A program made the translations under genes and the position numbers. From contig JABYQS010000137.1 in assembly GCA_022592435.1 (NCBI GenBank), positions 1 to 64,000 on the forward strand: a stretch of DNA of 64,000 nt, written 5' to 3'. The notes below the pieces were generated by a model. The model did not search any database. It was not told the DNA's origin and worked only from the letters and a program-made list of their open reading frames with translations. The DNA comes from Cerioporus squamosus (taxonomy: Eukaryota > Basidiomycota > Agaricomycetes > Polyporales > Polyporaceae). Below are positions 43,001 to 54,622 of the stretch, one piece after another (the first letter of the stretch is position 1; every line of letters begins with the position of its first letter).

Positions 43001-44774
43001 CCGTTCCCTGGGCTCCGCTTCCTGGTGCGTCCCTAGGCCTCAGTACCAGTACTCATTGCACCCCCGACCGGCCTGCGTGGTCTCCGAAGAGGCGTCACGC
43101 GAGCTCAGCTGGCGTGGAGGACTCCAGACCTCTGTACATGTCCGCGCGGAGTCGCCGCGGACGGCACGTTTCGGTTCTGTGGTATATTTGTAGGTGAGCA
43201 CAGGACTGGTTCTGAGTATAGAGTGCGTTCTCACAAGCGTTCGCTGAATCTGCAAAGTGCATGCATCCCCAGACCGCGACTCCCATCAGGAAAACAGAGA
43301 ACACTGAACAGGGAACAGGGGGAACGCACGCCCGCGTGCACGCGTGCATGCACGCAAAACTGCATTGCTCCCAGCCAATTCAGTCGAGAGATGTCGATGC
43401 GGCCGCGTGCGATCGCATGCAAATTCGTTGCGGTCACTGGCAATATGCATGGGACTGCCGGGCGAAGAGAACCCCCCTGCGGAAGCCTCAGTTCTACGCT
43501 ATTCTGAGTTCTAGATGCTGATCCCTGACTGAGCGGGGACGAGCAGGCATCTCAGAAATGTTGACTGTACGTACTCTTTGCAAGAGAAGAGTGTCCATCC
43601 AGACTCCACAGAAGCCTTCACCCCGCCGGCTGCGCTGCACGCGCGAAGGATCAAGGTTCTGGCCCGAACCGCCATGCAGCGGCACGCACTGTGGCCTCCC
43701 CAGATCTATGCCTCTTGCTTCGAATCGGACGTGCTTCTGTGACGCGTAGGCGTGCCAGTGGGGGAGGGGTGGTAGGCGAAAGGGCAGAATTTCGCGAGAA
43801 CCGCGATGCGCGGGGGGCCCAGGCTTCGCCGCGAAACCCTGCCATTCAGCCACAGCGACACGGGACCTGACGACGCTGCGCTTGGGAAGCGTCAAGATGG
43901 AACCGGGATGGAACTCTGAATGGGACGACGGCCTTCGCGTGTTCTTGACACTCGTGCTTGCGGGGGAGGGGACGCGCGCTGTCCTGGGATCGTCTAGCCA
44001 CTGTATGGGGCGTTGATGCTGGGAAACGTGTGGGTTTGCGGTAGATCCCATCCGATCCGCCATTGAGTGTACTAGAACTCTGTGTGCGGGAATGCCAATC
44101 GAGACGAGACGTGCATCAGCTGCAGAGGAGAGAGACTAGCCTGATATGACGAGACTGCGGCTTGCTTGCAATTGCTTGTCGGATGTCAGGCGTGCGTGCG
44201 AGAAGCTTTGGATGGGGTGCCAGAGGAGCTTCTTCGGATTCTTGTCAGAAGCGCAACACGACGATTGCAACACGATTAGCATAACATAATATCGGAGGGT
44301 AGTCAGTAGTAGCACCAGTCATGGAGTCATACGGATACAGCCCGGACTGGACCTCCCAAACCCGGCAAGGGTATACAATATACAGGCTGAGGCATCTGTC
44401 GTGACGATTTGGGATCAGCTGAAGGGGACCAGTTGCACACGCGCTATGCAACCACGGCGAGGCGAAGGAGGCTCCAGGCTCGCATCATCGGACACAACAC
44501 AACAAGAGAGTCGAGAGCGGGTCTCCGGCAGAGTGAATGGTGGACGTCGGCAATAGAAGAAGACGGAGGTCGGCGAGCTATAAGTGGGACGGACAAGTCG
44601 AACCACCTCGCACCTCGCACCGAGTACCAGGACTAGGTCTCCCAGTGTCCCTCAGGTGCCAGGTGCCAGGTGCCAGGCCCTCAGCTCCCGGAACGCCCGC
44701 ACGAACGCCGGGACCTCGAACCCCGGTCCCCCCCTCGAATCGCCAACGCGAAGTGAAGCACACAGGCCCGGAGG
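40090..44774. other. 4.6-kb gene-free interval between WOPR genes
   Basis: No supported gene on either strand. It is G+C-rich in the 40.2-42.9 kb part with several overlapping random frames. It forms the upstream region of WOPR copy 1 and the downstream region of copy 2. Confidence 0.5.
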
Positions 44775-45992
44775 TCAGACGATCCCGCAGTCGAACTTCT
44801 GCAGAATGTCGTCGTCCGCGACGTCGCGCGGCGGGTAGGGGCGCTTGCGGAGGTATATAAGCGGCGCGAGGTCGATGGTGGGGTTCCGCCGGAGGCGCTG
44901 CGACTGCGCCCCGTTCAGGTCCGGCTGCCGCGTCGCGAGCTCGTCCTCGAGCCACCGCGGCGGGCTCCACCGCGGCGGCTTCAGCGCGGGCAGGCGCACG
45001 TCCGCACGCGGGTGTGGCGGCGGCAGGTTGTCCTGATCGATCTGGTACAGGGGCAGCCGGGCGTGGGCGTGGTGAGTCTGGTGGGAGTGCGAGAGCGAGA
45101 GCATCGAGGGCGCCCCTGGCTTGACTTCCTGTCCGAACAGGGGGAGACCCGCGTCTGGGCGGGGGCGCTGGCGCGCCATGCGCGCCGTCGTGTACTTCCC
45201 GGGGGGAATCATGTTGCGCACGGCGGCTAGCTCTGGGATGTCGTCGATGGTGAGGAGGCGCTCGAGCGTCTCGCCGGTGAAGTAAGCGACTGCAAGGCGG
45301 ATCGCGGCGGGCGTATCATGCACAAGTGCGGTTCGTGGGCGCATCCGCGCGGGCAGGAACACGGGCAGACATGGTCAACATCTGGACAGCTGCGGCAGAC
45401 GAGTTGCGCACTTACCCAGATGCCACTTTCGCCGACCGGTCGGGGTTTCGACGTACACTGAATAGGTCTGCTTGATGAGCCTGCTCCCAAAGCTGATGGA
45501 CGGTGGCGCTCAACGAGGGCATGGATACCAGTGCATACGAGGTACGCACATGAGAGAGGAGAGCTCTTCGTCAGCTTCGAATTCGGGGAGCTTTTCTTGG
45601 TAGTAGAGGAACTCCTGTCGTGCACACGCGGGTCAGTGGGACAGTCGCTGTGGCGGAATCCCAGCCGGGATGCCGTGCTCACATCGCGAACTCTGGAAGG
45701 ACCCCATCGCCTCCCATCCGTCCAACGTTCTATACCTGCAGACTGTGGGATCGGTGCTTGAGCGGCGGATGGGTGTCTCGATAAAGGTTGAACGGGTGCG
45801 TACCGAAGAGCTCTCTCCACATGCGCTGCGCTCTTCCCACACGCACACGCAGCCAGAGTGAATGAATCGACGTTCCTCGATGTCCAGGCGCCGCGAGACG
45901 ATCGGCAGGAGTCCGAGCGAGACCGCGTGGAATATGACATGGGCATCCGAGAGAGTGCGGATGCGGATCCCGGTGCAGGTTGGGAGCTGCAT
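44775..45992 (-). CDS. Gti1/Pac2 (WOPR) transcriptional regulator, copy 2
   Basis: Five phase-consistent exons (45992-45804, 45742-45683, 45614-45550, 45492-45416, 45289-44775) give 301 residues. WOPRa: PTCTGIRIRTLSDAHVIFHA, LPIVSRRLDIEERRFIHSG, CVCVWEE, ERWTDGRRWGPSRVRD, EFLYYQEKLPEF. WOPRb: SRLIKQTYSVYVETPTGRRK, WHLVAYFTGETLERLLTIDD, PPGKYTTARM. This copy keeps the canonical RWTDGR-W motif that contacts DNA in Wor1-type proteins, so it is probably an active regulator. The C-terminal 130 residues are Pro/Arg/His-rich without a recognised domain. It is the head-to-tail paralogue of the gene at 38429-39996 with the same exon layout, though the sequences have diverged strongly. Confidence 0.87.
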
Positions 45993-48330
45993 CAGAGGCG
46001 GGGCAGTGGGAGGAGCTGCAGGTACCAGTACTCGTAGCGGCGAAGGCGGTGGTGGGAGGATGGTGGAGAAGTGGTCGAGCGGACGATCAGGTTTTGAAGG
46101 AAAGAGTATGCGGAGGTGGTGGTGGGAAGGGCGCTCCAGGGCCGCGGACGCACGAGGTCGAGGAGATGTATGATTGGGTCCCGCCTGCGCTGATGGGCCC
46201 GGCGGCACAGATAGGTCGTAAGAAAGCTGTGCGCTATTGTGTTCAGATAGGCAACCGTCTTTCTGACTGCCGCCGCGGGAAGCACACAGACGCGCGCCTC
46301 GAGGCCCCCTCCGGTGCTCTCGGGCCCTACCCGACCATCGCCGGGCGTCGTGTGGGCGGAAGAGACGACTCGGCGACGAGCAAACATGTCTGCTTGCCGC
46401 GACCCTCGTAGCGCACATCCAGCATCCTTGTGAACAGCATCGAAGGCCAGCATGTTCACGACAGGGAAGAGCATGTTCATCAGACCGGTGCAGAACGCTG
46501 CGGAGAAGAGGAAGCCCAGGCACGTCGCCTCAGTTCCGTAGCAGCGTCTCAGGTCTCGACACCGTTGCACGCCCACACTCCTCGGCGGCCTCTGCACCGG
46601 AAACTTACCTTTGCTCCTACGCGATTTCGACCGGCCGGTGACGATGATCCCAACAGCGTGAATATCCCCATGTGTAGTGATCCGCGTCGCTGAAGCTCTT
46701 CTCAAGCAGTGCCAGCGGAGAGTCCAAGCAGTGTCGCCGTTCGGTGTTCAACATGCTGACGCTCTGTAAGGTGAAGAGTTTCGTAATCGTGAGACATAAT
46801 ATCGAGCAATGACTATGCACTCATGTACTCATCGCTGTCGATATAAGCTTCGAGCCTCGAGGCGCATGGTATGTGGAATGCACCGGGTGGGAGAAGCCCA
46901 CCCATCAACACGAACGAGATTCCGAGCAATCGGAATGACCGTCATTTGCACCCTCTTCCGGGGTTTCGATAGCTGCTGACGCCGTGAACGCCATGATCTT
47001 GGTGCCAGTCGCACCGTCTGGACTCTGAGTGAGGTATCACTCACCATTCCACACGGTGCTTATCCAAGGAAACGGCTGTTGAGGCACATGAGACCGGGTC
47101 TGCGCATCGAGTCCGACTGTCAATGCAAGCAAGGTTTCATGAATCAGATTGCACGATTAGAGCAAAGTTGTTACCTTGACGCGAACGTGCAAGATCTTCC
47201 ATGCTCGCTACAATCCTTCGAGAACCCAGGAGACTCTTTGTTGATCAGCCCAGGAAGAAAGGGGTACCCTATCAAAGAACCACGGCATGCTGTGAGTTGT
47301 CGTGGATATGCTAACGGAGCACTTTGACATCGAGCGAGCAGAAGGCGCGGAGAAGTGAAGGAAGCCTTGGGCGCCCCTTCGCAATAGCGAAATCTTGAAC
47401 CTTGGGAACACTGCGATGGCAGCGTGCTGCTCCAGCGCCGCCTATCGTGGCTCAGCTCGGGGATTCCGGGAGGGTGGCGCCCCTATTGCTTGCGCTTGGC
47501 GATGGCAAGCATCTTGATGACCGGAAGGCTAACTGAAGCTCGTATGATAGCGTTGGGGTCCGGAATCTATACATGCCAGTGGAGTCGTCAGTAGAATTGT
47601 GATAGAGGCAAGAAAACATGAGCACGCGCACCCTCCCGCGAGATCCGAAACGATTTGCGGGCACGGAGCCCATGGGAGTGCAAATGTTACTGGGCACGAC
47701 TACGGTGATGCGTATGATCGCACTTGCACAGCTGTATCTGCGTATGTAGAGATGCAAGCATGTGTATGTTCCCCTTTCGTGTTTTCCTATTGACTCCTCA
47801 GGAACGATATCACAGATGCGACGGACTTTCCGTGTCGCATCTCATTGGTATACAAGAAGTTCAGAGACGGAATCACTGTGATAACATGCCCTTCAGAGTT
47901 CCTCGCATTCAGACCATAGGCACAAATCCTGACTAGCGTGCTATTCTTCATCTACGGCGGTCATTTTGTCAACTGCGACTGTACGCGCCGACCAGTTTGG
48001 AGACGGCCCCTATCGACGGCCTTCACATTCTGAACAGTACCTTGATGTATTTCAGTCTCTCCAAAACGCGCAATTGGTACAGAATATCGCTGCTTACCTG
48101 TACTGTACTGCGTGGTCATGGTGCACGGTATTTTCAGAGCCGCCCAAGTGGCTGGCATGATGAGATCCCTAATCGGGATTGCCTGCACTGCCACCCGGCC
48201 ACGAGGTGGACTCGAGGCAGCACGGCGGTGCGACTCGGTCTTAAAGTTACCGCAGTTTATGTACAATTGATCATCTCTGAAGTCTCCCGCGACTACCTGA
48301 GGACTTTGTATCTGCATACTAGCACCTGGC
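45993..48330. other. intergenic, nothing recognised
   Basis: About 2.3 kb upstream of WOPR copy 2 (divergent from the next gene), hence likely promoter space. No conserved frame, tRNA or repeat could be supported. Confidence 0.45.
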
Positions 48331-49738
48331 ATGGCGGAGTCTAGCCCACCACCGAACTACGACGAAATCGCGGGGTCCTCTCATAGGTTCAGAGAGTATT
48401 TCGCCACGCTGTCCAGCGATCAGCTCGACATCCAGAAGCTGTTTGAGACCGTCGCCGAGAAGCTAAGGCAAACTCCAGGTATTGGGGAAACTCATCCTCT
48501 ATGCAGCGAGTGGAATACTCTGCGAAAGGTGCGCTTTACGTCAATCTTGGATCTGCGGCGTCATTGATCCATCCGACGTGGTTTGTCGGGGACAGCGACA
48601 TAGACACATCTATCGCAAATCACAGCACAACGCCGGGTTGTGTGCGCGCTTTCTGAAGAGTGCGTTTGATATGCTGAGGCCGCACGCTAAGAGCGAATGG
48701 TACTGACTTCATGAGCCTCATGTAGGTTTTGCCACAATCCTGGTACCGCTGTCGAAGTCCCAAGACGGCTCGCTTGAGCACAAGAAGCTCATGATCAGCA
48801 GATTTCTCGAGGTACAGATCCTTCAATGCTCCCGGTGTGACCTGTGCTGATTGCACATTCGTGCTATTGCAGGCGATATCCGTGCATCTGGAGGCTGCCA
48901 AGGAGCACACGATCGACTTCAATGAGATCTCCAAAGAGGTCGAAGTTTTCCCCCTCAAGGTCGGAAGCGCATTGAGAGAGGTTTCTAAACCTGTTGGTTT
49001 CCTTGAGACCGTCTTGGTATGGATAGAAGAGTAGGTTCAGCGTCAGTATATCCCATCGCTCGTCGCTAACATGCTCGTTCAGTCTCTGCAGCGCAATATG
49101 GAAGGTCGGTAGCTATCAGCAGCGAGTGCGCTGTACAATACTAACCCAGGTGTGCCCCAGGCTCTGACGCGATTGATCAACAACTTGCTGGACGTCTTCA
49201 AGGCCGCCTTCCAAGGGCCCGTCAGGATGCTCCGTCTCGGCGTTTGCACGCCCACAAGGGGCACCTTCTTTTTCGAGATGCACTTCGACGGCAAGTTTGA
49301 TATCCTTACTACACGTCAACTCGCTATTGATTCTTCCACACAGAACGTCCCTCGAAGCAGATTAGCGACGTCGAGATTGACGAGAAGACCGCGCGCGAAA
49401 GGGCAGGAGAGATCATGGATGACTGCGATACCCTAGCTTCGAAGCTGGCGGCGTTCGAGGATGCGTGGCACGCCGTAGAGCTCGCATGTTCGACGCTGTC
49501 TTCGGACCTGGAGATGGCACAGACCTTCAGTGATGTGAGTAGCGTCTCTTTGTTAGCCACTTCCGGAGACACTGATTGAACGCTTCTCTAGGCAAGCAAT
49601 CCCGTTCTCCCGGCATTTGAAAGCCAGCTGCAGTCGGCAGAGATGGCGTACGCACCGCTCGTCGAGTGCCTGGAGGCGTATGCAGCCATGCCGGAGAAGG
49701 CTGGGCGTACAAGGTCACGCACCAGCGGCACTACGTGA
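48331..49738 (+). CDS. helical protein of unknown family, copy B
   Basis: Exons 48331-48528, 48626-48659 (34 nt), 48726-48811 (86 nt), 48873-49030 (158 nt), then small exons around 49.1-49.3 kb, about 49350-49533, and a last exon ending at 49738. Motifs parallel copy A: SSDQLDIQKLFETVAEKLRQ, LCSEWNTLRK, HNAGLCARFLK, FATILVPLSKSQDGS, KEVEVFPLKVGSALR, KPVGFLETV, ERAGEIMDDCDTLASKLAAF and YAPLVECLEAY. Predicted all-helical, no signal peptide, soluble. The family is not recognised. The shared exon lengths and phases with copy A prove common origin within this locus. Boundaries of the exons around 49.1 kb are uncertain. Confidence 0.7.
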
Positions 49739-50744
49739 ATTCAGCCTGTTGGTCCGAACTCTTCGCCCCTTCAGTTCACTCCACCTGCTTCATCACATAG
49801 ACCCTGCATGTCACTTGATGATATATTCTCATAAGATACCGACGACTCTATCCTTTCCCAATAGACTCGCAACCATTGTACTACTTAGTATCTATCCGTC
49901 TCCTACAGTGTAGCCCTCGTGATGGCTTGTACTCGGTACCGCATCTCGATTGAATCAAGTTTGATCTCCTGTAATTTTTCATTCTTCTGGTTACAGAGAG
50001 TCACGCAAGTGGTCGTCAATGTCCTCCACTATGTCTGCCCGGGCATCCACAAGTTAATTCGCGTTTTCGGCGGAGAGGTCCATCTTCCACAGTCTTTAGC
50101 CAATGAGTACTATGTGCGGCGAAATCGCCACGTATAATGCACCACGAGTTATGGCACAACCTTGGTGTCTGCGGTGGTGGGGCTTTATTGCGACCACTCG
50201 GAATGTCGTATCTGTCTAACTCGCGCAGGCGGTAGTCAGAGTGTTGCGACCGGTGAGAATCAAATGCTTGACAATGACTAGACCTTCGGGTTGCCAGTGG
50301 CACGCGCGACGACGACTATGAGTCGCGTCTGCGTCTCCTCAGACATGACTTTGTGCACTTAGCGAACGGATACTCAATGAGATTGACGGTCGAGAGCTGG
50401 GGATTGACATTGCGTATCTCGATGGCCAAGCTGACACTCGAGCAATGAGCTTGACAATAATGCCGAGTTACTGCAATAAATGGTCAGCTATAACGTCTAC
50501 GTTCGAAGTGAACGCTTGGTCACGTACTCGAGGGTAGCTGTGCAAGCTAGACAACCACGGGAAGCTGTCTAATTGGCAGAGTTGACGAATCCATACGAGA
50601 CCTATGTATTGGCGGAGGATCGGGGTGCACGGCCACGGGCGAAGAATGCGTTCCAGTCCCAGAACAAGGGACATAGCATACATCCATCCAATCGATAAGA
50701 TTGCAACAGGAGTGTTTGTCGATTCATACGGGTACCGCCGACGT
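49739..50744. other. intergenic, nothing recognised
   Basis: About 1 kb of A/T-richer sequence between the convergent ends of copy B and the CoA-binding gene. No motif is seen. Confidence 0.4.
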
Positions 50745-51334
50745 CTACAGGAGGCTCTTGATGATACCATCTCCCTCGACTAGGATGCAGGGTCCGCCGT
50801 AGATTACCTTGTCCGCGAGGCCGTTCTCCTTGATATAGGACACAACAGTCTCATCTTCCGCGCCTGGCTGAAGCCACAGCGCAGGGACGTTGAGTTCCTT
50901 GGCCTTCTCCAGGATACCCAAGGTGATCTGCCGCTCAAACAGCTCTCAAGCACGGCATGTCAGAGAAGCACGACGCGACTCACCTTGGGCGGAGTGATGA
51001 TGCTGATGGAGGTCTCCGTCGGAGCAGGGAGCTCAGCGATTGAGCGGATGGTCTTCAATCCTTCCAGCTCGTCCTCCTTCTGTACGCCCATGAAGCGTGC
51101 GTGCGGCATCTCAGGCCGTGTTCGGACGTACCGGATGAACAGGGATCACGTCCTTGTTCCTCCCTTGGTACCACTTCAGGACCTAAGGATGTGCATGATC
51201 AGCGAACAGATTAACGACTCGGGCTGGAGCCTATTGACCTTGGTTCCATACTTTGACTGGTCCTTTGATGCACCGACAACAGCATAGTGCGGTGCAGACA
51301 GAAACTTCTTCTGGATGTCAATGAGACTGGACAT
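50745..51334 (-). CDS. CoA-binding domain protein (CoA_binding_2, YccU-like)
   Basis: Four in-phase exons (51334-51239, 51182-51132, 51079-50984, 50927-50745) give 141 residues, the normal size. A Rossmann-like fold is suggested by HYAVVGASKDQSKYGTK (glycine loop after the first strand), VLKWYQGRNKDVIPVHP, SISIITPPK and VPALWLQPGAEDE, ending ADKVIYGGPCILVEG. These match the small CoA/NAD-binding family found from bacteria to fungi, whose physiological role is unsettled. The start ATG gives MSSLIDIQKKFLSAP directly before the first strand. It is divergently oriented to the cysteine-synthase-like gene, sharing a 737-bp upstream region. Confidence 0.88.
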
Positions 51335-52071
51335 CTTTCCGTGAAACGCAGGAGGTGTCCGTAGGAGATAAGTAGAGGGGTGTTGGAAGCACCGCGGCCG
51401 GGACAATCAGCCACTGGCTTCGTGGTATTTGAGGAGCCAGCCTCACATCCGGAATGGTGTCATGGATCTCGCCGGACGAACAGCGGTCGTAGAGAACATC
51501 AATCGCGCCATTTGTCCACACGGCTGCGATAGCGGAAATGCCATGGAGGACATCCTGAGTAAGTTCATCGCAGTTCAGCACATGCACATACGCGAGACAG
51601 ATGCCGCTGCGCGACCCGCGAGACGCGCAAATGCCTGCCCTGAATCGGCGTGGTCCGTGCGCGCACCCCCGAGTATAAGAGTCGTTGGCCGACATGGGAA
51701 CAACTCATACTTACCTTGATGGCACGGGCCCCTTCACGTACCTGGGTCCGTGGGCCGTGGGGGCCTCTCATAGCACGGCGACCATGTCCTCAGGGGGACC
51801 TCGCGGTTTGTACGGGCTTCGGCTCGTGCACCGTCTCAATATTTCCCTGTCCTGCTTCGGCCCTCGGGCTGGGCAGGCCACTTATTTTTTGTTTTTACGT
51901 CCTCCTAACCCTAACCCCATGGCACCTAATGTAAATCAGATTGCGCTGTATCTGGAAATATGACCTCATCCTCGCGCCTACTGTGTAACTTCGTACACTC
52001 TTCGTGTGCGCGACAGCCCAGCGAAGACAACTGCAAGCAATCTTCCCGACGACTGGCAGCTAGTCGGATCC
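51335..52071. other. divergent promoter region
   Basis: Lies between the CoA-binding gene (minus) and the PLP enzyme gene (plus). A short CCTAACCCTAACCCC stretch at 51904-51918 is noted but is only about two telomere-like units. Confidence 0.4.
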
Positions 52072-54164
52072 ATGGGAGCTATCGAGGATTTTCTACTGAC
52101 CAAGTTATATGCCAGGTCAGCAGCAAGGCAGTTATTCTATGGGGTCCTCATAGGACTTGCGCTGTCTTTGACGACGACCTCTGTGGTCACTTACTACCGG
52201 GAGCGACGGCGAAAGCAAGTCCCACCCACGTTTGAACCTCGTCCCATCGAGTTGCGAAGCGATGAGACAGTGGACGGTGTAACGGGCTTGATAGGTCTCT
52301 ACCTCCCGTGCTTCGAAGCCTATGCATGTGGTATGCTCACGGCATGTTGCTCGCAGGCAACACACCTCTAGTACGGATACAGTCGCTCAGCAATGCGCTG
52401 GGTGTCGAAATCCTGGGAAAAGCCGAGGTATCTACCCAGTTCACCCGCATACAAGCCCCGTACTGTGCTCACTGACATCACCTTCAGTTCATGAACCCGG
52501 GTGGAAGTGTCAAAGACCGCGTCGCGCTTCGAAGTGAGCGGTCCAAGCCTTGAGATCCTCCACAAGCTAATCATAGAGACCGCCCACAGTGATTGCAGAC
52601 GCAGAGGAACAAGGCCTCTTGCATCCACATACCGGTTCTCGTATCTTCGAGGGCACAGTAGGCTCGACCGGTATATCCATCGCAACTATCGCCCGAGCAA
52701 AGTAGGACTCTTCTCTTCCTCTGCCGGAGACAGTTCTAACATCAGCGTTCTCAGAGGATATGAAGCCAGTGAGTCACATCGCATGTACTATGGTTGTCCC
52801 GACAAGGTTGACACATACGGGCTAGCGATTATCATGCCAGATGATGTTGCTGAAGAGAAGGTCAAAGCGCTTCTCGCTCTCGGCGCGCGTGTTGAGCGTG
52901 TGCGCCCTGCAAGCATTGTGGACAAGAAACAGGTTCGCACTCGGGTACTCCAGCACGATGCCATCGCTGATTCATCCTACAGTTCGTCGTACGTGATATC
53001 ACGTCGGCAATAAGCCTGTGTACGCGTGCACTGATCACGCCCAACCTCTGACTAGAACCTTGCGCGTGAGCGAGCGCAGAACTTCGGATCCGACCCGGAA
53101 GATCCAGCACATCCCACACACCCCCATCGCGGACATCTCATCCCTACTGCGTCCTCATCTGTGGTCGTCACCACAACCGCGGATGAGGCTCTGGCAGACA
53201 ATGCCCTTATGAGTCCGAAGGAGGAGCGCGAGTTCGCGATGAAACCACGAGGTTTTTTCGCCGACCAGTTCGAGGTATGTTGGATTTCGCATGCAATCCA
53301 GGGTATGTTTACCGGCTGTCAAATAGAATCGGAGCAACTACTACGCCCACCTGGACGGCACGGGACCGGAAATTTGGAGACAGACGAGTGGGTGGATCAA
53401 TGCCTTCGTGTCTGGGGCTGGCACCGGGGGCACAATCGCTGGAACCGGACAGTACCTCAAGTCGAAGGAGAAGGACATCGTTGTGGCGCTCTCCGACCCT
53501 GAGGGGAGCGGGCTGTACAACAAGGTCAAGTACGGCGTATTGTTCGATCGCAAGGAGGCAGAGGGCACCAAGAGACGGCACCAAGTCGACACGGTTGTGG
53601 AGGGCATGTGAGCCAGACCTCCGCTCGAGATCTGACATGAATGCGGCACGCTGACCCCGCGTCCTTCAGCGGTATCAACAGGCTGACGCACAACTTCGAA
53701 CTCGCCTTGCCGATAATTGATGAGGCGTTCCGGTATGCTACCCTCCGCTGAACGGCTGACCTTGTGAACTGATCGTTGCGGATATGCAGTGTGAGCGACG
53801 CGGAGGCAGTTGCCATGTCGCGCTATCTCGTGCACCATGACGGGCTGTTCCTCGGCTCTAGCAGCGCATGCAACCTCGTTGCCTGCATCAGGCTCGTGAA
53901 GAAGATGGGCTGGAACAACGGCGAGCGCATCGTCACCATCCTGCAAGTCCCCCGCCTGTTTCTTCTCTTGAGCAGTAAGCTGAGCTCCATTCAGGTGCGA
54001 CTCTGGCAGCAGACACTACTCAAAGTTCTGGTAAGTCCTTTGAGTATTTCCAACGCATCGCCAGTCGTTTAACTCTGGGTTACAGGAACGACGAATACCT
54101 CGCGAAAGCGAACATCCCTGTGGACATGGACATCATCGACCGACTGCTTGCCGAAAAAGCCTGA
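52072..54164 (+). CDS. membrane-anchored cysteine-synthase-like PLP enzyme
   Basis: Thirteen phase-consistent exons give 469 residues: 52072-52294, 52357-52427, 52488-52533, 52590-52701, 52755-52768, 52826-52932, 52983-52988, 53056-53274, 53327-53607, 53670-53732, 53790-53942, 53995-54030, 54086-54164. An N-terminal transmembrane helix (LFYGVLIGLALSLTTTSVV) and basic flank precede the fold-type II PLP domain. Motifs: GNTPLVRIQSLS, the PLP lysine in NPGGSVKDRVALR, phosphate loop EGTVGSTGISIA, IIMPDDVAEEK, GAGTGGTIAGTGQYL and GLFLGSSSACN. This matches the fungal Cys2/Cys17 group thought to be mitochondrial-outer-membrane associated; it probably acts on O-acetylserine-like substrates, but activity is unproven. 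Two exons are tiny (14 and 6 nt), and intron 53943-53994 is GC-AG. Confidence 0.88.
52983..52988 (+). other. 6-nt microexon
   Basis: TTCGTC (Phe-Val) flanked by a CAG acceptor and a GTACGT donor. It is needed to give the family-typical KKQ-FV-NLARERA junction. Flanking introns are 50 and 67 nt. Confidence 0.7.
53943..53994 (+). other. GC-AG intron
   Basis: Donor CT|GCAAGT, acceptor TTCAG. Using it restores the in-frame ILCDSGSRHYSKFW segment. The non-GT donor has the strong GCAAGT context known for GC-AG introns. Confidence 0.75.
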
Positions 54165-54622
54165 ATGCTGCATCTGAAAACACCCCACGCAGTTCGCAGC
54201 CAACCCGGTGAACAGCGTGTTTGCAATCGAATGACGGATGCTCGCATGGATAGTGTACAAATGCGATATTCTACAGGACAAGTATAGTAAACAGCACGAT
54301 AGCAATAAGGACAACAGCGTCAGTCGAGTACGATACAGACAGAGGGGTACGTATGTCACGCAGAAGAGCATATAACCAGAGTCCGGATCCATGCTCTTAC
54401 GTCGAGGGCTATCAACTGGGCCCGGACCCAGGCCACGAGCCCCCGGAAGTCCCTAGAGTCGGAAGGGTGGGCTGCGAGCTCGACGCAGACCCGAGCGGGA
54501 CGGTCGTGAACGGCGGCGGGCGTGGGGAAACGCGTGCGAGTGAGTCCTTGCTCGGGGACGCGCTCAGCGAAGGCGTGGCGGACAGTCGGCTACAGGGAGG
54601 GCTTGTCAGCAGCACGCGAGTC

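Noticed and set aside
32831..48330. Inverted segmental duplication spanning the helical paralogues
   Set aside because: Only the helical genes are paired; both WOPR copies lie on the same strand and the F-box gene is single, so no large inverted block is seen.
51904..51918. Telomere-like CCTAACCCTAACCCC
   Set aside because: Only about two repeat units in an ordinary promoter region between two genes; no array and no chromosome end.
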